The notes: generated from the sequence alone by a model not told the origin. Numbered from the stretch's first letter, positions 43,254 through 54,466 are shown. The stretch: 64,000 nucleotides of DNA from Magnolia sinica (GCF_029962835.1 NC_080582.1:77372177-77436176); one strand, 5' to 3'. Translations and numbers: made by a program.

Positions 43254-44540
43254 ATAGAGATGTCCATGATTAAGCTAAACCGTTCATCTGTTTTGAAAGA
43301 CCACGATAGGACAGGTTTTAAAAATTAGGCAGATACAAAATTCAGGTGGGCCACACCAACAAAACGGTGGGAACAGCAACATGCACCGTTGAAACTTTCC
43401 CGGAGCTTACCCTGATTTTTATATGCCATCCAAACGGTTCCTAAAATTATCTCCACTCAAATAAAATGTACAAACAAATATCATCCTGACACAAAATTTC
43501 TGTCATTGTCTGAATCCCCTCTCACTTAAGGAAGCCAGTTGCTTCGCCCGATCACCAAGGATATCCTTATGATTATGGTACGATTTGATTAGGGCAGGTG
43601 CTCCTGTCAGATTGCCATGCAAGGAGTGGATTAGGTGCGGCCTCGCCTCTCCCAATACAGTGTGTGCCTGATTGTGGGACCTGCGTAAATTGATGCATGT
43701 GTTGTGTATCCACACCGTTGGTTCATTTTGTCAGATCATTTTAGGGCATTAGCCCAAAAAATGAAGTGTAAAAAAAACCTTAGGTGGACCACACCAAACC
43801 AAAAGTTGGATTTTTAGATCAAGTTGATATTTGGATTTTTTTTTTCCCCATTTAGGTTTGTGTAACATTATTAATAAGTTGAATGAAAAATAAACATTAT
43901 TTCACACACTAAGATGAGCCTCAGGAAATTTGTGTTGGTGGGAGTTCAATCACCACTTTTTCTTAGGACATGATTTAACTATTTTAATTCAACGCGCACC
44001 GTTAAAAGCTTCCTCGGATCTATCCTAATTTCTCCAAAAATCTGATAATGTCAGGTGGACCTGGTAAAGGGAAAATACAAATATTAGTTTGATTTAAAAC
44101 TTTTGTGACAAAAAAAAGTTTTTAATAGTGAACACCAATATTTTGGTGCGGTGTGATTCACTTATGTTTTATTTTTAGCATCATACTCTGAAATGAGAGG
44201 GCAAAACAGATGGACCGGGTAGATACATCATGAATACATTGAAGTGGGACACGGTCCTTTACCGACCCAACTCGTTCAAGTCCCTACATGACTGAATCCA
44301 CACCCGTTTGAAAGTTGTTTGGTGCGACACGGAATGGATGTGAGTGGGCCACACATGGTCAGGTCTACATCCTGCCCGTCCAGTTAATGACCCAAAATTT
44401 TGGCAGATCTAATTATTAAGTGGGCCACACGTGGAAGTGGACATTCTTGTGAGTAGCATGTGTTATTCTACGATGTGGCCCACCTGATTATTGAACCTGC
44501 CAGTTTTGTTGGTCGTATAATAATTACGGTGGGTCCGCCA
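43254..44540. mobile_element. MITE remnants upstream of peptide gene 3
   Basis: 43255-43500 resembles type F ('aaccgttcatctgttttgaa', 'aggtgggccacaccaacaaa'). 43690-44290 is a core copy ('tgttgtgtatccacaccgtt' ... 'agatggaccgggtagataca'). 43503-43715 has an unassigned frame related to 7620-7690 in wording. No gene. Confidence 0.5.
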
Positions 44541-44698
44541 GTTTCACAAGTTGGAAGTCATAAACAAATCATATAAACCCTTGAATAGTAGAATATTGAA
44601 CCATTCTTCCAAAACCTGCTCATCTGACCTCTTCTTTCTTGTACAGCTTCCAGGTGACGCGGATTGCATGCTGACTCTGCCAATAGCAGGAGAGTCTT

Positions 44699-44720
44699 CT
44701 ATATATAATGGTATAAAAGC
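44699..44720 (+). promoter_or_regulatory. TATA-box region of peptide gene 3
   Basis: Two candidates lie close together: 'ctatatataat' (44699-44709) and 'gtataaaagc' (44711-44720), 130-140 bp upstream of the ATG. The second matches 'ctataaaagc' of copy 4 in word and spacing, so it is the likelier one. Confidence 0.65.
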
Positions 44721-44842
44721 TGATGTTTTCCTTTCCAACACCAAACCTCCTCTACTCAAACTCACACCAAACCTCTTCTACTCAAACTCTCCTCTCCATA
44801 TCATTTATAAGATTCCATTCTGTTCTAAGTTTCCTAAGTACC

Positions 44843-45182
44843 ATGAAACCTATGCCTCTTTTCTCTACCATTTCTCTTTTGCTTGCAATCTCTTGTATTG
44901 TAACCATCTCTCAAGCAAGAGTTTCTCCTGGTAATAACATCTCTCTTAGTCCATGACTCTCATGTGATTTTTTTTATTTTTTTTATTTTGTTGTTGCTGG
45001 TCTCTGAAATTTGAATTGCAGGTGCTGTGTATAAGGAGTTGACGGTGATAAGAAGCTATGCAAGGCCATCTATGACCCCTCCAGCTCCACGTAGAAACCC
45101 ACCAATCACTCCCAGCAAACGCACGGCCCACCTGCTACGTCCAGTTCAACAACCTCTACCTGCCTATTCAGCTTCTTCATGA
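44843..45182 (+). CDS. Small secreted peptide precursor, copy 3 (two exons)
   Basis: Exons 44843-44930 and 45022-45182 (donor G|gtaata, acceptor ttgcag|g, phase 1) give 82 aa. Signal peptide MKPMPLFSTISLLLAISC..., likely cut after ISQA. Exon 2: GAVYKELTVIRSYARPS, proline-rich TPPAPRRNPPITPSKR, then TAHLLRPVQQPLPAYSASS and stop. It is the tidiest member: short intron (91 bp), clean TATA box, no disabling change. The PSKR dibasic-like site after the core might be a processing point, or the PPITPSKR stretch may itself resemble IDA-type peptides; both are guesses. The DNA encoding AYSASS is read in another frame in copies 1 and 2. Probably extracellular. Name and receptor unknown. Confidence 0.75.
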
Positions 45183-45262
45183 ACTGTATCTGCACTCAGT
45201 CAATAACACAAAGAAGATCCAGCTATGATCCATCAATCCAATAGTGGTGCTTTTTAAAAAAA

Positions 45263-45267
<5 letters not shown>

Positions 45268-45322
<55 letters not shown>
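45268..45322. repeat. (AT)n microsatellite
   Basis: About 27 AT repeats directly after an A-run, at the low-coordinate border of the LINE fragment in the 3' flank of peptide gene 3. Confidence 0.95.
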
Positions 45323-45325
<3 letters not shown>

Positions 45326-45429
45326 GGGGTTCCATTGATCAGCGAAATTTACAGCCATTCGGGTGGGCCCAACAAAAAAAGAATTGCAGCCTCACCTATC
45401 ATGTGACAGAAAATGGACAAAAGACTCTA

Positions 45430-46140
45430 CAAGAGGAACATAAGCAAAAGGATCTAGGACCTTGATCCCCGATATCTAATGGCTCCAATCCCTGCGTTAT
45501 CCAAAAGAAGGGCACCTCTGACTAACCTTGGGAGTTGGGATCGAAGCGAGTAGGTCTTATCTGGGCAACCCTCGCTAGCCAACCTAGCCAAGGCATCTGC
45601 CACTGTGTTACCTTCTCTAAAGGTGTGATTGATTACCTAATTTAGGCTTCGAATCTTGTCCTTAATGATCCCCAAATGGTACGATAAATTCCAAAGGATG
45701 GGCGAGTCAAGGTCCAACAAAGCATCCGCAATGATTTTTGAATCGGTTTCAACAATAATATTCACAAGCCCCAGATTTAAGCAGATGTTAATCCCGTCTA
45801 GCATGGCTCGAGCTTCGGTGCTATTATTGGTGGAAGAACCATAATATCTGTGAAAAGCAAAAACTAGCCGACCACAATGATCACGACACACACCTACACC
45901 ACCACTCTCTCCCGGGTTGCCTATCAAAGAGCCATCAGCATTTAGTTTCAGCCATTATTGGAGAGGATGAGCCCATCTCACTATCTGCGATCTAAAAGCT
46001 GGGATATCGAGAGCAGGGTGGATCCTTAAAATCTGAAAAATTATGTCCTCAAACATGGAACTTCTATCCAACAATTGAATCAGATTATCAGTTTCACACA
46101 GCCATCGACTAACTTTGAAAATGATGGTAGTTGTGGACAT
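45430..46140 (-). mobile_element. LINE-type RNase H domain fragment
   Basis: The minus-strand frame 45927-45637 carries an RVT_3-type RNase H: GNPGESGGVGVCRDHCGRL, then NNSTEARAMLDGINICLNLG and VETDSKIIADALL. After an in-frame stop it continues HTFREGNTVADALARLAS and LLLDNAGIGAIR. An upstream piece (46140-45955) precedes it after another break. Core acidic residues (E of TEA, D of ETDS, D of VADAL) are present, but stops inactivate it. It interrupts the 3' flank of peptide gene 3. Confidence 0.8.
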
Positions 46141-46234
46141 ACTCCGGCCTCATGATGCGCTGCATTATGACTCAACCACATCTCCCATATGAGAAAACAG
46201 GGTAAAAACCCAGTGAGGCTGAATCCACGTTGGT

Positions 46235-46400
46235 CACCAGCTATTGTAATCTCATATCATCATTTCTCATATGATTTTTGTGAGGAGTTGTACTGGATGT
46301 AAGCTATTGCAAGTGGTTGAAATGCAAGTTCAAAAGTCAAATGATATTAAGTTGCAAAATAATTTATAAGGGCATGTGGACAGTTAAATCACTGATTTAG
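46235..46400 (+). other. Displaced 3' flank of peptide gene 3
   Basis: 'caccagctattgtaatctca' and 'gatgtaagctattgcaagtg' match the 3' flank of copy 2 (24375-24440), so the LINE piece inserted between the coding end (45182) and this part. Confidence 0.65.
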
Positions 46401-46690
46401 GCTGTCCACAATTTGGACGGTATAGATTGTCATACAACTACATGAATGTAATAGGATTAGAAACTTTCAAGCTATATATTTTACATGATTGGCCAGGATG
46501 GTGGTATGTATGCATCACCCAACAGCTAAGTATACTTTAGGAACTTTCTAAATAATTCAAAACGGCTGTTTCTTTATAAAAATCGACTAAAAAAACTCTA
46601 GAAACTTTCAAAGATTTATAGAAAACTTCCAAAGAATAGTAGGTTGAGTTTGTTAGACCTATAACGTACCTGAATTAGGTGGTGCATGTT
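46401..46690. repeat. Block duplicated at 48845-49030
   Basis: 'attgtcatacaactacatga', 'catcacccaacagc' and 'gtatactttaggaact' recur in the same order downstream of the Ty3 relic. No gene. Confidence 0.75.
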
Positions 46691-46699
46691 GTAAACACC

Positions 46700-47081
46700 A
46701 CCCCCAGCAGCCAGCGGTGGTGTGGTGATGTGTTGGTCGTGCTGTGGGGCTCATCGTGATGCATGTGTTTTATAGAGTGTAAGGTTTACCAGCTCATTTT
46801 AGGGCATGAATCTAAGAATGAAGTAGATCAAAAGCTCAAGTGGGCCACACCACATGAAACAATTGTGACTGAATGCTGACCATTAAAAACTTCTTGGGGG
46901 CCACAAAAGTTTTGGGTCGAGATGAAATCTGTGTTTTCCTTTCGGCCGGTTTGTGGTGTGATCCACTTGAGCTTTAGATCTGCTTCATTTATTAAATCAG
47001 CCCTAAACTGATTGATGACGTGGATATAAAACATATATATCACAGTAAGCCCCACATTGCCCAACACACCACAACACCACC
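46700..47081. mobile_element. Long-TIR MITE with internal deletion
   Basis: 'ggtggtgtggtgatgtgttg' mirrors 'caacacaccacaacaccacc'. The arms 'aaagctcaagtgggccacac' and 'gtgtgatccacttgagcttt' are inverse. Total about 380 bp against 500-600 for others; the centre joins abruptly at 'tttcctttcggccggtttgt'. Confidence 0.7.
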
Positions 47082-47509
47082 TCATCCAACTCACTGGAAT
47101 AGCCTCATGGGGATTCTCTTTTGACAAGTGACTCATAGATAGTGGACCCATCAAATATATGGTGAATTGCCACCAACCCAGGTGGGGGATTTTTTATTTT
47201 TTTTTTCCTCTCTTTTTTCACACACCCACGCCACGTTGAAACTTCACCACAATGGGTACTCGAGCCCATGAACTCGCGTTGAAACTCCTGTGAGTGTACC
47301 AGTGTGGCATGAGTAACCCAACCCAGGTGGGTAAGTGCAAATTGACCGCACGTTTTAGATGTTGCTACATAGAGCGAGTGGGCCTCAAATCCCTCCAAAT
47401 CCATGTTGCCAAACGACCCCTAAGGCTGGTGGGTGTGCACCAGATTTGTAATATTTATTGCACACGCGTGTGCAATTAGCAAACTTCCAATTTTACAATA
47501 TACAACTGA
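47082..47509. repeat. Block related to 49030-49200
   Basis: 'gatagtggacccatcaaata' and 'aggtgggtaagtgcaaattg' recur near 49075 and 49110, extending the duplication noted at 46401. No gene. Confidence 0.6.
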
Positions 47510-48185
47510 TGTAGAGTGGGTTCATAGCCAAGATGAATCAAAAAAGGCCAGGTTCAAGACAGATGTGATCCGGACCGTCGGAACTTGCACCAGACGTATC
47601 TCGCAAATCGGAATGAGCTATCTAACGTACCATATTTGATTTTGGGGTAGGATGAGCTACTTTAGCCACGCAACCTGCTACGCCGGGTTGCCCATGCCAA
47701 ATTTGTGAAATACCAACAGATCCACAGTTGAAATCTTGTTTTAATATCGTTTTTACTATTTATAGTAAGTTTTAGTTTTTTGTATTACTCTTCATCCATT
47801 GGGCTTTAGGAGTTGCACCAAACATAAAAAGTCCTTAGAATAATTAGCAGAAAAGCATGGTATACTATTTTTGGTTGAAAACCATGTGCACTAGTAGGAA
47901 GCACGAATGTCTATAAATAGTAAGTCACAAATTCTAAGAGTTTTAGTTGTAGTTTAATTCCAAAACTTCTTTTATGGCTTAGTACACCTATTTAAAGGGG
48001 GTGTAAACTCGTTTATTCAGATATCAATCAAATTTAAAAAAAATTAGAATTTATTTCTATTTCATTATTTCTTTTCTCGTGGATTCGAGAAATCTCTGTG
48101 AGGAGTCCAGAAAAACTTGTAGATTCAGAGTAGTTATCCTAGAGGAAAATGGTGCTCGACCTCTACACATCCTTCCCTACATCAG
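47510..48185 (+). mobile_element. LTR of a Ty3/gypsy element (family G3), plus strand
   Basis: TGTAGAGTGGG ... CTACATCA, matched in inverse by the solo LTR at 33546-34263. Followed at once by 'gtttcgtatcagaac', a mutated TGGTATCAGAGC-type PBS (initiator tRNA-Met), so this is the 5' LTR. Confidence 0.75.
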
Positions 48186-48840
48186 TTTCGTATCAGAACA
48201 AGGCTTTTCCTCGAGTCTATGACTTCTAACGACGGGTCGAGCAATAATCTCATAAACGGTGCCCCAGGGAATTACCCTTTAACAACAGTGACTTTCGAAT
48301 TAGCCTTCCAGCCAGAGAATCGACAAACCATGCAAGGGTTGCAGGCTTTCATCATCACATGGCGGCTCGTATAGTGGATTGCATAATGGAGGCCCTAGGG
48401 CAACTCCATATTCATGGTGGTGATCCACCCCCAGCAGTTGCTGGAACTCCCTGATCACAGAATGGTGCCAACGGTGAACCAAAGAATTAATCATCCCTGA
48501 GTAAGAGGCATCCAACGACGAGGAGGTTGATGACATGATCCTCCAACATCTCAGACAATGTGGTGATCGAGAAAATCGGTCAGATCAAGAGTTCAGGATG
48601 AAGGTCGATATCCCTAGCTTTAATGGCCAACTTCACATTGAGCATTTCCTCGATTAGCTTTATGAAGTTGAGCGATTCTTCGACTATATGGAGATCCCTT
48701 AAACGAAGAAGGTCAAACTTATGGCATACAAGTTGAAGGGCGAAGCTTTAGCTTTGTGGGAGCAGCTACAAATCACACGGATGAGACAACGGAAAGCACT
48801 GATCCGCATCTTCACCGTCTAATTTTTGGGTTATGCTTCA
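48186..48840 (+). pseudogene. Ty3/gypsy gag relic behind LTR G3
   Basis: Translation near 48580-48800 gives ENRSDQEFRMKVDIPSFNG, then LYEVERFFDYMEIP and KLMAYKLKGEALALWEQLQ, the start of a plant Ty3 gag, with stops where W or E is expected. Nothing of pol follows; the next sequence is the duplicated host-type block at 48845. Confidence 0.75.
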
Positions 48841-48844
48841 TCCA

Positions 48845-49264
48845 CAATTAAGCTGCAATTTGGATGGCTTTGATTGTCATACAACTACATGAATGGGATG
48901 GAACTAAAAACGTTCAAGCTATTTTAATTACATGAATGGGTAGGAGGTTGGCATGCATGCATCACCCAACAGCCATGTATACTTTAGGAACTTCCAAAGG
49001 ATAGTAGAAAACTTCCAGAGAATGGTAGGTTGAATTACCCTCTTGTGATTCTCCTGTGAAAAGTCACCCATAAATGGTGGACCCATTAAACAGACGATGA
49101 ACTGCCACTAACCTGCCAGGTGGGTAAGTGCAAATTGACCGCATGTTTTAGATGTTACAATATACAGTGGGTGGGCCTAATATGAGGTTGGTGGTGAATG
49201 ACCAAAAAAGGTTCTCGGAGGCTAATCGGGCCAACGTCAGCCACTGCATGCACGAGTGAATATT
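48845..49264. repeat. Second copy of the 46401-47400 block
   Basis: Homologous words occur in the same order, with the 46700-47081 MITE absent. The G3 relic therefore lies between two copies of the same flanking sequence. Confidence 0.7.
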
Positions 49265-49525
49265 ACAATCTTTGCTAGGCCTACACGAGTGTAATAAAGC
49301 TCACTTACATGCCACACGTGCCAGAATGGCTTGTTGGGTCCGAGATCCAATCCACCCATCGGAACAGCAACATTATATTGATAACCTAGCCTGAGAATTA
49401 GGTTGATCGCCCGTTGGCCAAGTGGGCCACAGTTTTCAAAACAAATATACAGCTCTGAAAAACTAGGGTGAAGTTTTCTAACCTATTCAGATGTTTGCAA
49501 TATGAGGCTTACATGCTGATGAATA
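49265..49525. repeat. Block duplicated from or with 16070-16330
   Basis: 'gtgtaataaagctcacttac', 'ggaacagcaacattatattg' and 'gaggcttacatgctgatgaa' parallel 16090-16325. No gene. Confidence 0.7.
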
Positions 49526-50163
49526 TAGCTTTGATCTGGTACCTATGTGACATGCAATATCTACCCTCACGTGAGTGTGAGGGGTAGATATGAGTGAGAA
49601 AACAAGAAATGTAAAAAAATTTATGAGAGGTAATCCTGGCGAAGCAAAGGTAGATTTTCTCGAAGGAGAGGTGAGAGTTTTTTTTTTTTAATGAGAAAGT
49701 AAATTCCAGAGAAATGACACGTAGCAATGGTTGTCCAAAAATCACTCTCTTAATACATATAGTTTTTTTTTTTGAGAAAGGTGGGAGCACACTACCGGTA
49801 ACTTTATTGATATGATAAAATTTATGCATAGATTCAGGTAGATCCCACCAAAGAAAATGGGCACACCTATCATATACTCACTAAAGTAGCAAAAAACGTA
49901 AACTTGATAAATAGAGATAGATCAGGACATTGTCGTACTGATATCTCAAAAAAAAACCAAATTTAGGCCATGGCCTCTCTAGAAGCTTTAAAGACATGTG
50001 GCAAAAGAAGCCATATAGAACGTGGCAGGATTAGATTGTCGCATACCAATAGAAGAATTCCACTTTCTTCATAAATAGTCCTTGTCAGGTTATGATATCA
50101 TGCCAATTTCATTGGGCTACCATAAACTTGTCCCAGAGAGGCCCACCAATTTCAAAAGGCTGT
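49526..50163. other. Intergenic with a possible LINE 3' end
   Basis: Two poly-T tracts (49677-49690 and 49761-49773), the second followed by 'gagaaaggtgggagcacact'. This resembles the tail of minus-strand LINEs. Domain-free frames only. Confidence 0.4.
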
Positions 50164-50920
50164 TGTTGGGAGCGTTACACAAAAATCTTAGAATCGCGCC
50201 TCCCAAAACACTAGAATTATGGGATATAATAAAGCAATAAAATAAATCAAAGCACAAACCATACGGCATAAGAGATTTTTACGTGGAAAACCCTTAGAGA
50301 GGTAAAAGCCACGGGACCTAGTCCAGAGCAACAATCAACCATGAAGTAGAATGTTACAACGGATAACAAGCACACGCCACTTGGATCAAACCTTCTTCTT
50401 TCACACAAGAGTAGATGAACAATAAGAGAATAATGAAAAACGGATAGATCTCACCGATCACAAGGACGTAAAAGCGCTGAGACGTCGACTGCGAAGTAGA
50501 TCACCTCTACGTGCAGAATCCTCCCTTCTGCAAGCTTCCTCTCTCTCTTTTCTCTCTCTTTCTTACCTTGGCCGTAAAAACACATTAACAAAATAGCTTT
50601 AGAAAGTCTTCTCAATGTCCTAGAAAAGCCCTAGGGACCCTTATTTATAGTTTAGGAAACTCATTTCCACACCTCTGCGAAAACCGCCATAAATTTACGC
50701 AGTCCGCACCAAATCCAGACTGAATCTGTGTAACCCTGGATTAGTCGAGCGGACCCTCGACTGGTCAAGTAATAAAAAACCCGATTGCTGGACTTTGAGT
50801 CGAGCAGTCCTCGACTGTTCGAGCAGCACCCTTCGACTGGTCGAGCAGCGCGGTGAAACAACCATTTTTTACAACTAGCTGCTCTATCTCTCCTCTGAAC
50901 TGAGGAGGAAAACCTCATCA
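50164..50920 (-). mobile_element. 3' LTR of copia 2
   Basis: TGTTGGGAGCG ... CCTCATCA on +, homologous over its length to 60284-61057. The direct neighbour 'aatctccccctttc' is the polypurine tract read on the minus strand (50923-50933). Confidence 0.85.
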
Positions 50921-51106
50921 AATCTCCCCCTTTCTGACTCAGGAGGAATTCGTCTTCTTCAAGCCAGCTAGGTTTCTATAAACCTCAAACTTTCCCTTGA
51001 GCAATGCCTTGGTCATCATGTTTGACCCATTATTGTTCGTGTGGACCTTCTCAAGCTGTAACACCTTTTATTCAAAAAGTATCCCTGATCCAGTGATACC
51101 AAATCT

Positions 51107-51400
51107 CTATATACTTCGACTTGGAGTGCTGACTTGGATTTTGCTCAAGTGTACTGCACTTTGACTATCGCAATAGACCACGTGTTGCTCCTGCTTCAGG
51201 CTAAGTTCCTTTAAGAACCTCTTTATCCAAAGCATCTCTTTACATGCCTCTATGACCGCAATATACTCGGCCTCTGTTGTCGATAATGTTACAACCTTCT
51301 GTAGCTTGCTCTGCCAAGATACCACTCTCCCTACAAACGTGAACATGAACCCCGATGTAAACTTCCTAGAGTTTATGTCACCTGTCATATTTGCATCTAT
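51107..51400 (-). pseudogene. Copia 2 RNase H
   Basis: The open frame carries MTGDINSRKFTSGFMFTF, VVSWQSKLQKVVTLSTTEAE, YIAVIEACKEMLWIKRFL and YCDSQSAVHLSK, all standard copia RNase H landmarks. Preceding stops separate it from RT. Confidence 0.85.
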
Positions 51401-51489
51401 CTAGCCTTCTAACACAGGTTTTTCATCACCATAGCATAGGCTCAACCTGAATGAGCCTCTTAGATACTGCAGTATCCATTTCACCGATG

Positions 51490-52740
51490 TTCAATGTTCT
51501 TTACCAGGATTTGAAAGATATTGGCTGACAATACCAATTGTATATGCTATGTCTGGGCACGTACACACCATAACATACATCAAACTTCCTACCGCTAATG
51601 CGTAGGGTATCTTCCTCATCTCATCCACCTCTACCTTCATCTTTGGACACTGTTTGTCGCTCAATTTGAAGTGACTATCTAGTGGAGTACTAACCGGCTT
51701 CACTATATTCATATTGAACTGCTCTAGGATTTTCTCAATATACCGCTCTTGTGACAACCAAAGCTTTCTATTGCTTCTGTCATGGGTTATTTTCATTCAT
51801 AGGATCTGTTTAGCTGGGCCCAAGTCTTTCATCGAAAACAACTTGCCCAACTCTTGTTTTAGCCTGTTAATCTTTCTGATGTCTTTACCCATGATGAGCA
51901 TGTCATCAACGTATAAGAGAAGAACTAAGAAATCACTATCTGAGAATTTATGCGTGAACACCTAATGGTCCGACTCCGTTCTGCCATATCCATGTTTTAA
52001 CATGAACGAGTCAAACTTCTTGTACCATTGCCTTGGAGCTTGTTTCAGCCCACATAAGCTATTCCTCAGCCTACACACCATATGCTCTTTGCCTTTGACT
52101 TCGAACCCCTCTGGTTGGTGCATATAGATCTCTTCTTCCAGGTCACCATAGAGAAAGACAATTTTAACATCTAACTACTCTATCTCCAGATCCATGCTAG
52201 TCGTCAACCCAAGCAACACCCGCATGGATGTCATCTTCACCATTGGTGAGAATATCTCGTCGAAGTCTATACCTTTCCTCTGACCAAACCCTTTCACAAC
52301 AAGTCTGGCCTTGAACCTCGTTTGTGAATTCTTCTACTCAATCTTCTTTCTAAACACCCACTTGTTGCTCAAAGCTTTCTTACCCTTAGGCAATTTCACC
52401 ATATCATAGGTGTGGTTCTTATGCAAGGATTTCATCTCCTCTTACATAGCTTTCAACCACTCCCCCTTATGCTCGTCAGTTAGAGCCTCAGAATAATCTT
52501 TTAGCTTTCCCCCATCAGTCAGCATAATGTACTCATGTAGCGAGTACTACTTCTTGGACGGATGCCTGTCCCTAGATGACCTCCTCACCTGTGGCTCAAC
52601 AAGTGGATCAAGTGAGAGCTGCTCCTCCGGTCCATTTTCTGTAGAACTACCTCGTCCTCTGCACCTTTCTGTACTCCTCCATCATCAGGCACCATAGGAT
52701 GAATAACCGATCCATGTCCTCTAGCTCACTTAAACTAGGC
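51490..52740 (-). pseudogene. Copia 2 reverse transcriptase (RVT_2)
   Basis: The catalytic YVDD box is at 51902-51913, in LLLYVDDMLIMGKDI. The C-terminal part (51796-51491) is open: DRSNRKLWLSQERYIEKIL, VSTPLDSHFKLS, YALAVGSLMYVMVCTCPDIA. Upstream the fingers and palm can be followed through stops to about 52740. A dead copy of the enzyme that makes element cDNA. Confidence 0.8.
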
Positions 52741-52751
52741 TGGGTTTTCTC

Positions 52752-53833
52752 TTACTTACAAATGTCTTCTATACATTGATATTCAAAGAAGACCACATCT
52801 CTGCTCTTGAAGAGCTTCTTCTCGGTCGAATCCCACAATCTGTAACCGAACTTTTCATCACCGTATCCCAAGAATACACATTGCCTGATCTTCGTATTGA
52901 GTTTGGACCCTCGTCTTTTGGTACGTGAACGGATGCCCTGCACCAAAACACCCTGAGATGACTGTACGATGGTTCTTGTCTATTCCACACCTTCTCAGGT
53001 ACTTCTCTATTCAACAAGGTTGATGGAGACCTATTTATCAAATACATTACCGTGTGTATTGCTTCTCCCCAAAACATCTTGGGCAACTTTGCATGGGATA
53101 ACATGCATCTGATTCTCTCTATCCCATGCATCTGATTCTCTCTATAATGGTGCAATTCATTCGCTCAACCACATCATTATGCTGGGGGGTCTTGTGAACC
53201 GTCTGTTCATGCCGTATATACAGGGACTTACAATACTCATGGAAGTCACCAATGTATTTACCATCATTGTCAGTGCGGATGCACTTTAATGATCTACATG
53301 TCTCTCTCTCGATAATAACATAAAACATTTTAAACACACCAAAAACCTCGTCCTTGGATTTCAAAGTATAACCCAAACCCTCCTAGATGCATCATTTATA
53401 AAAGTGATAAAATACAATGCCCCATCCAAGGTTTTTGTCCTCATCGGACCACAAACATCAGAATAAACCAAATTTAATACATACAATTTCTAACATGCGA
53501 AGCATATTTAACAAATGAAACTCTATATTGTTTTCCTGATAAACAATCAATATAGGTTTTAAGAGGTATACATGTCACGTCTGTAAGGAGCCGCTTCCTT
53601 GCTACTAGCTGAAGTCATTTTTCACTCATGTGGCCTAGACGCCTGTGCCACATGTCAGTAGCTGAATCTTCTACTGCATTCAATCCACCCTTGCATACAC
53701 TAAAACTTGCCTTGTAAAGGGTGCAACATTTTTTCCCTCTGGCTGCGATCAACGAATCCTTGATGAGCTTCCAACGCCCACCAAAAAATTGACTTTCATA
53801 GCCATTATCATCCAACCTTCTTATCGACATCAA
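52752..53833 (-). pseudogene. Copia 2 GAG-pre-integrase and integrase, frameshifted
   Basis: The zinc-binding part has MWHRRLGHMSEK. The core has RTDNDGKYIGDF (usually RTDNGGEY) and TPQHNDVVERMN (usually HNGVAERMN), so the second Asp and the Glu survive but neighbouring glycines are changed. A 23-bp direct duplication (catgcatctgattctctctat, starting at 53102 and 53125) shifts the frame within ERIRC. The downstream piece (SHAKLPKMFWGEAI, then VFLGYGDEKFGYRLWD) follows in two frames. Confidence 0.8.
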
Positions 53834-53834
53834 G

Positions 53835-54060
53835 TTAAGGCAAAGGTCTAGAATGTACTACATCTCTGAGAACCAATGTGCACCCCACATCGGTCTTCAT
53901 ACGAATATCACCGACCCGTATGATCTTCGATATACCAGAATTTACCATCTTCATGGTCCCAAAGTCACCTGACTTGTAACTTGTGAAGAAATCCCTGCGT
54001 GGAGTCGCATGAAACGAGGCTCTCGAGTCCATCACCTAGTCGGTGTCTAACTCGTAGCCG
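53835..54060 (-). pseudogene. Copia 2 aspartic protease, active site altered
   Basis: The frame reads MDSRASFHATPRRDFFTSY where copia proteases have DSGAS: the catalytic Gly is replaced by Arg, which should abolish the active-site turn. The rest (GDIRMKTDVGCTLVLRDVVH) is typical. Confidence 0.85.
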
Positions 54061-54099
54061 TGAGACAAACATCATGATTTGCTGAAAGAATAACTACAT

Positions 54100-54466
54100 T
54101 GTCGCCATCTGAAACAATCGCAGTGGAATCTGATTCATCTTCCTTCTCCTTTCCTATTCATTTATTGTTATTTTTCTTCTTACGACATTCATGCTTGTAG
54201 TGGCCCTTCTTGTTACAATTCCAACATTCAAGATCCTTCCTGACACTCGACTTGCCTCTGATTTATCTTGGGCTTTCCCGCCCTTTCTGTTCTTTCCTCT
54301 CCCCCGATCTTGTGTAACAAGGGCCTCTTGTTGAGTAGACCCCTGAGACTTCCTCCTTGTCTCCTCATTGAAGAGATGGCTAGTTACCTGTTCCATGGAC
54401 ACCTTTCCGTCTGGCGCGGATTTACTTAGAGACACCACCAATGTCTCTCAACTGTCAGGCAATGAG
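54100..54466 (-). pseudogene. Copia 2 gag C-terminal part with zinc knuckle
   Basis: SLPDS*ETLVVSLSKSAPDG (Trp to stop), then a basic linker. A second frame at about 54230-54175 gives CWNCNKKGHYKHEC, a complete C-x2-C-x4-H-x4-C knuckle, so a frameshift precedes it. The upstream junction is with the Ty3-like insertion at 54467. Confidence 0.8.
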
